From assembly GCF_937127095.1 (NCBI RefSeq), contig NZ_CAKZLP010000007.1, positions 1 through 33,666 on the forward strand: 33,666 bases of DNA, given 5' to 3'. The DNA is from an uncultured Amphritea sp. (lineage in GTDB: Bacteria > Pseudomonadota > Gammaproteobacteria > Pseudomonadales > Balneatricaceae). Positions within the stretch are counted from its first letter, which is position 1, and every line of letters begins with the position of its first letter. Under the pieces are notes generated by a model. That model saw nothing but the letters and a program-made list of their open reading frames with translations, was not told where the DNA came from and ran no database searches. The translations under genes and the position numbers were made by a program. Shown in pieces: positions 28,259 through 33,666 of this stretch.

Positions 28259-28837
28259 ATGGATAGTCCGCTTAACCGTTTTCGGCTGGAGTTACTAAGA
28301 GTGCTGAGCGGCGCTGTTGGATTATCGCCTGAGGCCTATAACACAGTAGAAGCGATCTGCCTCAGACTTGAACAGCAAGGTGATCTATCCCCGCTAACGC
28401 TAAAGACTAGTCCTTTGCATGATATTCTTCAGCAGGTGAAACAGAGCTATCCATCACTGCCAGTCGGATTACATTCATTGGCAGAATCTTTCTTCAACAT
28501 CGCCGACTCTCTGTCCTGGTACAAAAGGCCAGCACCGGGTATGGAAGACTTTACGGCTGGCCATGCGAACGCTGATATTATAGGTCCGCGGGGGCTGGTG
28601 GTGCGTGATGATATTCAGGTAGGGGTGACTCTTATGCGACCGGGGTTAACCTACCCGGATCACCACCACCTTCCGGAAGAGGTCTATATCGTGTTGAGCG
28701 AGGGTTTCTGGCGGCAAAGCAACAATGCCTGGCACTCTCCGGGCCCCGGCGGCTTCGTCTATAACCCCGCTGATATTGTTCACTCCATGAGGTCTGTGGA
28801 TACACCGTTATTTGCCCTGTGGTGTCTGAAACTATAA
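28259..28837 (+). CDS. DMSP-lyase-like cupin protein (DddQ/DddL-related family)
   Basis: The 192-residue protein has a helical N-terminal half and a C-terminal cupin. The cupin carries a histidine-rich metal motif TYPDHHHLPEEVYIVLSEG (His135-137, Glu140/141, Tyr143) and a second-motif His175 in YNPADIVHSMRS. This arrangement, with the GVTLMRPGLTYPDHHH and GPGGFVYNP surroundings, is that of the dimethylsulfoniopropionate lyase family, in which a metal-bound cupin and a tyrosine cleave DMSP to dimethyl sulfide and acrylate. Many members annotated this way have not been shown to be lyases, and no acrylate-use genes are nearby, so the activity is open. An AGGGGG ribosome binding site precedes the ATG, and a short hairpin with seven T follows the stop. 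Confidence 0.72.
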   Translation: MDSPLNRFRLELLRVLSGAVGLSPEAYNTVEAICLRLEQQGDLSPLTLKTSPLHDILQQVKQSYPSLPVGLHSLAESFFNIADSLSWYKRPAPGMEDFTAGHANADIIGPRGLVVRDDIQVGVTLMRPGLTYPDHHHLPEEVYIVLSEGFWRQSNNAWHSPGPGGFVYNPADIVHSMRSVDTPLFALWCLKL

Positions 28838-28856
28838 AAGGCCTGTTCCTTTTTTT
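28836..28856 (+). terminator. Probable rho-independent terminator after the cupin gene
   Basis: AAAAGG and CCTTTT form a weak stem around CCTGTT and run into seven T. It overlaps the stop codon of the cupin gene. The stem has only two G-C pairs, so efficiency is doubtful. Confidence 0.4.
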
Positions 28857-29038
28857 GCTGTACATCAATTCTGACTTCCAGAACCTTGCACACTTCTTGC
28901 AATCCTCTCCTATCCGGGAGCTTCTTTTTAGTCATCAACAGGATGGTTGATTCATCACCTTTACCCTGAATGCTCCTGAGCCTATATCTGACGCTGTCTG
29001 GGGGAGGTCTGAAGTGTTGTAATGAAGACAGGAATGCG

Positions 29039-29548
29039 ATGGAAAACATAGCGATACTGGAGGGTAAGCAACGTTACTTTTCCGACAATTTGTCGGACGA
29101 GTTGGGGCTGGTGCTCTATCAGGCGGCCAATCAGAGTGATCCTCTAGCAAAGGAAATCATTCTGCTGGACGCGATGCAACGCTGGCCTGACGCGCTGGAT
29201 ACCTATATCGCACTGTACAAACTTTACTTTCGAATTGCCCGGTATAAGGACTCAGAACGGCAGGTCTGGCTGACCCTGACCGAAGCGGCCCGTCAGGGTG
29301 GTTTCAGACGTAACTACCGTTTGTTAGCAAAGGACAGTGCTCCCTGGCTGGAAGACAAGTCCGTTGCCCGGCTTTATCTGTTCAGTCTTAAAGCGCTTGG
29401 GGTTATCCGTCTGAGACAGGGAAAGGTCGTTCGTGCCAGGCAGGTGTTGAGTAAACTGCTGGAACTTGACCCCACCGATGAGATCGGCGGCAGCAACTTT
29501 CTGCATATCGCTGAACGTTTTATTGAAGAGGAGATGGCGGGTGAATAG
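29039..29548 (+). CDS. TPR-like helical repeat protein of unknown function
   Basis: The 169-residue product (from MENIAILEGKQ) is all-helical in appearance, with repeat-like stretches: KEIILLDAMQRWPDALDTYI, ALYKLYFRIARYKDSERQVW, and near the end LKALGVIRLRQGKVVRARQVLSKLLELDP, which is a clear tetratricopeptide-style pair. Such folds bind proteins. I do not recognise a specific family. The start at 29039 is preferred because AGGA lies seven bases upstream; an earlier ATG at 28970 would add 23 unconvincing residues. It precedes the phosphatase gene by 56 bases on the same strand and may be part of that transcript. Confidence 0.65.
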   Translation: MENIAILEGKQRYFSDNLSDELGLVLYQAANQSDPLAKEIILLDAMQRWPDALDTYIALYKLYFRIARYKDSERQVWLTLTEAARQGGFRRNYRLLAKDSAPWLEDKSVARLYLFSLKALGVIRLRQGKVVRARQVLSKLLELDPTDEIGGSNFLHIAERFIEEEMAGE

Positions 29549-29604
29549 TCTTTCTGTGTTAAGTCTGCCGCTGACATTCTGTATCAATACGGGGAGAGCG
29601 TAAA

Positions 29605-30192
29605 ATGGTAACCCGCACTAGTCAGTCCCATCCCTTGCAGATCGCCGAAGTCCGGGCGGCACCTTCCCAGGGCCGGATCGGCATCACCTTCTGTCCGGGC
29701 AAGCACGACCCGTTTGCGATCACCGGCGCCTGGGCGCGGGATCTCGATACCGATCTTGATCTGATTGCCGAGTGGGGCGCAACGCTGGTGGTCACCCTGG
29801 TGGAAGACTTTGAGCTTAAAGAACTTAAGGTGCCCAATCTCGGGCAGCAAACTCAGCGCCGGGGGATCGGCTGGCTGCACCTGCCCATTGCGGATTACTC
29901 TGTTCCGACAGAAGCGTTTGAGCAGCAGTGGGCCACCGAGGGGCGAGAGATCCGCAACAGGTTGCGCAAGGGTGAAGCTATACTGGTGCACTGTAAGGGC
30001 GGCCTTGGCCGCGCCGGGATGATCGCTGCACGGCTGCTGGCAGAGCTGGGTATGCCGCCTAAAGAGGCGATTAAAACGGTACGTCGTGCCCGTAAAGGTG
30101 CTATCGAAACCCCGTCACAGCTGACCCTGGTGCGACAAACCCAGGCTATCGATGACGAAGAGCAGCGCTGCGTCTGTGAATCCGTTGATTGA
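29605..30192 (+). CDS. Dual-specificity/tyrosine protein phosphatase-like protein (CDKN3-like)
   Basis: The 195-residue protein carries the cysteine phosphatase signature HCKGGLGRAG (Cys130, Arg136, a CX5R loop) and an upstream general-acid Asp97 in LPIADYSVPT. The layout resembles the CDKN3 (KAP)-type dual-specificity phosphatase branch found in some bacteria. Catalytic residues are intact, so it should remove phosphate from a protein or small molecule; the substrate is unknown. GGGGAG is eight bases before the ATG. The 3' end overlaps the next gene, a kinase-like protein, by 41 bases in a different frame, which suggests coupled translation and a shared pathway. Confidence 0.82.
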   Translation: MVTRTSQSHPLQIAEVRAAPSQGRIGITFCPGKHDPFAITGAWARDLDTDLDLIAEWGATLVVTLVEDFELKELKVPNLGQQTQRRGIGWLHLPIADYSVPTEAFEQQWATEGREIRNRLRKGEAILVHCKGGLGRAGMIAARLLAELGMPPKEAIKTVRRARKGAIETPSQLTLVRQTQAIDDEEQRCVCESVD

Positions 30193-30847
30193 TACCAACA
30201 CCCTGCAACGGGTAGGCGGTCAGATCGGCAGCAACCCGGCCGGGGTTTTTCAGGACCGCAATGGCCAGCGCTACTATGTGAAATCGCTGGAATCGCCGAT
30301 GCATGCCCGCAATGAATTGATCGCAGCAAGGCTCTATCAACTGGCTGGCGCCCCAACCCTGACCTATCTCAACAGTGTCGACCCTTGTCAGATCGTCACC
30401 GAATGGTTAACCCTCGACAAAAAAGTTATTGCGCACTTTAACGAGAGCGAACGCAAACAGGCGCAGCAATGGTTCGGCGTACACGCCTGGAGCGCTAACT
30501 GGGATGCCGCCGGGTTTGATGGCGATAATCAGGGCGTGGTCGATGGTAAAGTGATAACCCTGGATGTCGGTGGGGCACTGGCCTTTCGTGCCCACGGCGA
30601 CCCCAAAGGCAAAGCGTTCGGGACTGCCGTGGAAGAGCTGAATGCATTGCGAACAGATGCAGATAATCTCCACGCCCTGAAGCTGTTCGCCGATATGACT
30701 GACGACGAGATTAAACAGGCGATCAGAGTGGTCACGCAGATCCCGGACGAACAGATCCGCCGGGTTATCCTCAACAGCGGCGGCAGTCAGAAACTGGTTG
30801 ATAAAATGATCGCCCGTAAAGCATATATGCGGGGTTGGCTGGGGTAG
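30152..30847 (+). CDS. Kinase-like protein (HipA/PI-kinase-like fold suspected), partner of the phosphatase
   Basis: The 231-residue protein has features of a compact kinase: a glycine-containing loop GGQIGSNPAGVFQD (residues 22-35), a candidate ATP-binding lysine (YYVK, Lys44), a helix ARNELIAARLYQLAG, then a catalytic-looking HAWSANWDAAGFDGDNQG (Asn115, Asp118, Asp125, Asn126) and a DxG-like LDVGGAL (Asp138). The order recalls HipA and lipid-kinase-like enzymes, but I cannot name the family with certainty and the C-terminal third (TDDEIKQAIRVVTQIPDEQI) is unassigned. It overlaps the phosphatase gene by 41 bases. The ATG at 30152 has only a weak AGG upstream; a GTG at 30176 is the alternative start. 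Function beyond probable phosphotransfer is inference. Confidence 0.6.
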   Translation: MTKSSAASVNPLIDTNTLQRVGGQIGSNPAGVFQDRNGQRYYVKSLESPMHARNELIAARLYQLAGAPTLTYLNSVDPCQIVTEWLTLDKKVIAHFNESERKQAQQWFGVHAWSANWDAAGFDGDNQGVVDGKVITLDVGGALAFRAHGDPKGKAFGTAVEELNALRTDADNLHALKLFADMTDDEIKQAIRVVTQIPDEQIRRVILNSGGSQKLVDKMIARKAYMRGWLG

Positions 30848-30994
30848 GTGTTACGATCTCTTAAACGCCGATCCCTTCCAACTCTATACTCAACATCCAG
30901 GCATTTCGCATTTAATCAGAGTAGTATTTAACGCTAATGAGGTAACGCAGAGGTTTGCAAAAGCCTCATAGAAACTACAGCATCGAGGGTAAGA
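30848..30994. other. Intergenic region before the DUF3800 gene
   Basis: No gene is seen in these 147 bases. A small inverted repeat (GAGG TTTGCAAAAG CCTC, near 30951-30967) and a GAGGG ribosome binding site for the next gene are present. Confidence 0.4.
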
Positions 30995-31566
30995 GTGTTG
31001 AACAAGGAAGAGCAGCAGTTACCGTTATTTGAGTTCGATAAAGCTAATATAGACGTTCATGCAACGAATTATAAAGTCGAGCAAGAATCCCCTTTTAGTA
31101 AGTACATTGTCTACGTGGATGAAAGTGGGGATCACAGTCTTCAAAGTATTGATCCGAACTACCCTATTTTTGTTTTAGCGTTCTGTGTTTTTCATAAACG
31201 GCACTACAGTGAAGCCATTGTCTCTGCACTTGAAAAATTCAAGTTTAATCACTTTGGGCATGACCAGGTCGTATTGCACGAGAATGAAATTCGTAAGGAA
31301 AAGGGGGTATTCAACATTTTCCGGAGTAAGGAGGAAAAGTACGATTTTCTCAACCAACTAACGGAGATTATCGAGTATAGCAATTTTATTTTGATCAGTT
31401 GCTGAAAAAGCCGAATGAGATTGATTCGAATCCGTATCACACTGCTTTAGGGTTCTGTATGGAAACTTTGTATGAGTTTCTGCAAGAGAAGGGGCAGCAT
31501 GAGAAAAAAACACATATCGTGGTCGAGTGTCGGGGTAATAAAGAAGACAAAGAGTTAATCTATTAA
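30995..31566 (+). pseudogene. Frameshifted and truncated DUF3800 protein gene
   Basis: The first part (GTG at 30995 to TGA at 31403-31405, 136 codons) begins a DUF3800 protein with the diagnostic YIVYVDESGDHSL and FVLAFCVF segments, an RNase H-like fold family often carried near mobile or defence genes. Reading then has to shift by one base: LKKPNEIDSNPYHTALGF, METLYEFLQEKG and HIVVECRGNKEDKEL continue the same family in another frame, with the expected residues between ISC and LKK missing. After KEDKEL the family match stops abruptly at about 31557 and the sequence turns extremely AT-rich. Base 31566 is only where the second frame meets a stop in foreign sequence. A GAGGG ribosome binding site supports the start. 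The gene is thus broken twice: internally and at the junction. Confidence 0.8.
31552..31562. other. Junction between bacterial and eukaryote-like DNA
   Basis: Left of this point the sequence encodes a bacterial DUF3800 protein at moderate GC. Right of it GC drops to roughly one fifth, bacterial signals vanish and a reading frame with reassigned stop codons begins. No transposon end, tRNA or target duplication is visible. The exact point may be blurred by a few shared bases around GAGTTA. A chimeric join is the simplest explanation. Confidence 0.8.
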
Positions 31567-32316
31567 TAATGTAGTAAAGGAATTGTTAAACAAATAAAGT
31601 TTTAAAGATTTATAAGATTATTCTAATCCAAATAAAGCAGTAAAGTTTTTAATCAAATCCAAATCAATAAACCAATAAGATTAATAGTTAGAAGAATAGT
31701 TTTTAGAATAGAAAAATTTATAAGAAAAAGTCAAATTATTATCCAAATAATAAACATTATAAAATCTAGTTTAAAAGAGAAAATCAAAAAAATCCTTTTA
31801 TTAAGAAACTGATGATGGAAATGTATAATGAGTAATATCAAAGGTATAACCATAAGAAGTAAGAAAAAAAAGTAAATATTATGTAAATTAGAATTATTCT
31901 TATGAATTAAAAATACCAAAAAAAGTAATAAAAATTGACTATTTTAACATAGATCCTAAAATGATACCAAATTAATGAGTTTAAGTAATTAAAGCACCAT
32001 AATTACAAAAACAATCCAATATGTAAATTGATCAATATAAACAATAAAAATAAAAGATTTTCTAATAGATATTTAAAAATAAATAAAATATTCTTAACAA
32101 AATAATTGATATATCTGAAAAGACCAAAAAATGATTAAAAGCTAAAAAATCATAAAATTTATCATAACTTGAAAATGTATCCTTTAATGAATAGAATTTA
32201 AAATAAAAAAGTTATCTAATATAAGCTAAAGAATTCCTAAAGAATAAATACTTTTAATTAATTTAAGATTTTTTATTAAATTTTTATTTAAAATTTTATA
32301 ATGAAAATCTCAAAAA
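31556..32316 (+). CDS. Ciliate-like gene with all stop codons in frame, exon 1 (5' end missing)
   Basis: In the frame starting at 31556 or 31562 the sequence reads as protein only if UAA and UAG are sense codons. Taken as Gln, they give strings such as ELLNKQSFKDLQDYSNPNK, INQQDQQLEEQFLEQKNLQ, YYVNQNYSYELKIPKKVIK and QLENVSFNEQNLKQKSYLIQ. About 34 of 254 codons are UAA or UAG. Three UGA codons (31829, 31976, 32132) also lie in this frame, each between convincing coding stretches, e.g. SEKTKK-UGA-LKAKKSQNL; Trp is the likely meaning, though Cys cannot be excluded because no UGU or UGC is present. The first UGA could alternatively lie in a 21-base GT-AG intron (31823-31843). Composition is Lys/Asn/Gln/Ile-rich with coiled-coil character; no known domain was recognised. 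The N-terminus is lost at the junction. Confidence 0.72.
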
Positions 32317-32359
32317 GTTAAAAACCGAAATTTTAATAAAATAACTTTTTCTATATCAG
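32317..32359 (+). other. Candidate 43-base spliceosomal intron
   Basis: The segment begins GTTAAAAACC and ends CTTTTTCTATATCAG, with a pyrimidine-rich stretch before the AG. Removing it joins the coding frame on the left (ending NENLK) to a different frame on the right (NQQPSLFEQTKIINQSIKKL) and so explains an otherwise unexplained frame change. Splicing is inferred from frame continuity only. Confidence 0.55.
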
Positions 32360-33470
32360 TTAATAACCATCCTTATTTGAATAGACAAAGATTATTAATC
32401 AAAGTATTAAAAAACTAAAAGAAATCAATAATGATCTTAATAGTAACAGCTCTTTTAACAAATTAGTTTCTTTTAATTAATATAGTTTTCCTAAAACATT
32501 TGGTGATTAAGGTAATTACGATTATGAATCTTTATAGACAGAAATATAAAATCTATAACAAAATATACAACTGGAAAACCAATAGAATAATAACTTAAAT
32601 AATCAAGTAAATTAGTTATAAAAAACAAATATTTTAAAAAGTAATTTTATATAAGAAAATAAGTATTTATTTGATAAGTAACAAAATCATATAAAATTAA
32701 ATTCAAAAGATAATTCTCAACTTGAACCTAATCAGAATGATTAATCCATTATCTATGCATTAAAAGAGAAAATTTAAGACCTTAAGCTACAGCTTAACAT
32801 AATCTAAACAGATAATAAAGAATTAAAAAAGACACCCATTTATTCCTAATACACAGAAACCACATAAGAAATTCAAGATATTTAAAAAGAACTTTCTCAT
32901 TATAAAGAGAATCTAAAGGATAACAATCTTCTTTTTAAGAACTTTTTTATTTTTTAAGATGATACAATTTTTGATAGAAAAAAGACTTAAGGAAACTTTA
33001 AAATAAAAAGATGAGCCAAAACAAGTAAAAAAATCAATTTTAAACAAAGTGGTCAATACCAAAATAAGAATTAACTAAAAGTAGATTTTACTTTTAAGCA
33101 TATATTAATAACACATATGAAAAGTATCAATAAGAATAAACTAAAAGAATTAATGTATACATAATCTTAAAAAAATACTTAAGAACAATCCGAGAATCAC
33201 CTAAAGCATATTTTAAAGGAATAAGAAAAGTATTATTATTAATAGAAAGAATATCTTGGATATTTAAAGAACTCTTTTAAGATTCTACAATAAAAGAACA
33301 AATTTACATAAATATTTGATCAACAAAAAAAACTCATTTAAGAAAATGAGAACAAAAAAGCAGAAATAGAATATCTTAAACAAAAGATAGAACAAACAAG
33401 GACAGTTATAGAAGATAAATAAAAAGTTAAAAATCAACTTTGGTAACAATTTAATGAGTTACAAAACTAA
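32360..33470 (+). CDS. Ciliate-like gene with all stop codons in frame, exon 2 (coiled-coil region to 3' end)
   Basis: About 369 codons continue the same protein. With UAA/UAG as Gln they give strong heptad-like coiled coils: SLQTEIQNLQQNIQLENQQ, YALKEKIQDLKLQLNIIQTD, TTQEIQDIQKELSHYKENLK and, near the end, KKAEIEYLKQKIEQTRTVIE followed by KNQLWQQFNELQNQ. Some 33 UAA/UAG codons are in frame. A fourth UGA (33012-33014) falls between NFKIKR and AKTSKKINFKQ; no GT occurs in the preceding 250 bases or so, so it cannot be hidden in a GT-AG intron. Trp (UGG) appears once. The likely end is the UAA at 33468, the first of four UAA within six codons, after which the sequence is low-complexity. Possible role: cytoskeletal or centriolar coiled-coil protein, but no family was recognised. 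Confidence 0.75.
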
Positions 33471-33666
33471 TACTAATAAATATAAAGAATATATTGTTTA
33501 TAAATTTTAATATATTTTTATATATAATTAAACCATTAAATTTATTTTAAGAATTTTATTATCTAATTTGATTAGGTTATTGTTATAGCATTTTGCTTTG
33601 TGGTATATTGTTTAAATTACACCAGTTCTTAATGCTAAATGAAAAAGGTGACTTTATTTACCTTGG
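33471..33666. other. AT-rich sequence after the ciliate-like gene
   Basis: The first half is almost pure A/T (for example TTTTAATATATTTTTATATA) and looks like an untranslated or intergenic stretch. The last 80 bases are less extreme (GGTGACTTTATTTACCTTGG at the very end) and could begin another gene on either strand, but no frame is persuasive. No ciliate telomere repeat (CCCCAA or CCCTAA type) is present. Confidence 0.45.

Noticed and set aside
31731..31919. Minus-strand 62-codon hydrophobic ORF under the standard code
   Set aside because: It lies opposite the ciliate-like exon, is poly-Ile/Leu/Phe as expected from the complement of A-rich coding sequence, and has no ribosome binding site.
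31925..31952. Possible 28-base intron with GTAATA start and ACATAG end
   Set aside because: Splicing it would shift into a frame with an immediate UGA and poorer protein character; the unspliced frame continues convincingly through 31,976.
31556..33666. AT-rich bacterial noncoding DNA or a degenerate prophage
   Set aside because: The stretch has sustained codon-level protein character with coiled-coil heptads in one frame at a time, which random AT-rich or decayed phage DNA would not show. Recoded phages reassign one stop codon, not three.
31556..33666. Mitochondrial DNA with UGA as Trp
   Set aside because: UAA and UAG are also frequent in frame, which mitochondrial codes with UGA=Trp do not allow at this density; a GT-AG intron and no recognisable mitochondrial gene also argue against it.
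1..33666. CRISPR arrays, tRNA or rRNA genes, insertion sequences
   Set aside because: No regularly spaced repeats, cloverleaf-like segments, ribosomal RNA stretches or transposase genes were seen in the window.

Overview
The window joins two unrelated kinds of DNA. Bases 1 to about 31,555 are ordinary gammaproteobacterial sequence: moderate GC, tightly packed genes, clear ribosome binding sites. The gene set (a second-type EF-G, cydABX with cydDC, many c-di-GMP and PAS proteins, a YfiR protein, a DMSP-lyase-like cupin) suggests a marine, motile, respiring gammaproteobacterium, perhaps Oceanospirillaceae-like; the genus is not determinable by eye. Bases from about 31,556 to 33,666 are extremely AT-rich and show no bacterial gene. 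They read as a eukaryotic, ciliate-like protein gene in which UAA, UAG and UGA all appear inside the reading frame.

Bacterial layout. 1-2.1 kb: EF-G gene and terminator. 2.2-10.3 kb: a cytochrome bd module on the minus strand (cydDC assembly exporter; cydABX oxidase) with a divergent sigma-54 activator between the two blocks and a long leader upstream of cydA holding a sigma-54-like promoter and TGTCA/TGACA palindromes. 10.4-15.0 kb: a minus-strand operon of TonB-dependent receptor, YfiR-like periplasmic protein and a membrane GGDEF-EAL protein, plausibly an outer-membrane-to-c-di-GMP signalling chain. 15.2-22.1 kb: further minus-strand signalling genes: a PAS-GGDEF-EAL protein behind a cut-down aerotaxis receptor, a three-PAS histidine kinase with degenerate receiver-like domains, and an excisionase-type HTH fused to a receiver. 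22.3-27.9 kb: FAD oxidoreductase, formate-tetrahydrofolate ligase, YbfB-like MFS transporter and a divergent AraC regulator. 28.0-30.8 kb: plus-strand small membrane protein, DMSP-lyase-like cupin, TPR-like protein, and an overlapping tyrosine-phosphatase/kinase-like pair. 31.0-31.56 kb: a DUF3800 gene that is frameshifted and then cut off at the junction.

Eukaryotic layout. One reading of about 623 codons (exon 1 about 31,556-32,316; candidate 43-nt GT-AG intron; exon 2 32,360 to about 33,467) encodes a Gln/Asn/Lys-rich coiled-coil protein. It contains more than 60 in-frame UAA/UAG codons and four in-frame UGA codons, then ends in a burst of UAA codons before low-complexity AT sequence. This pattern matches ciliates with all three stops reassigned and context-dependent termination (Condylostoma or karyorelictid type). 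The junction is most simply an amplification or assembly chimera between a ciliate and an associated or food bacterium, but that cannot be settled from the sequence alone.
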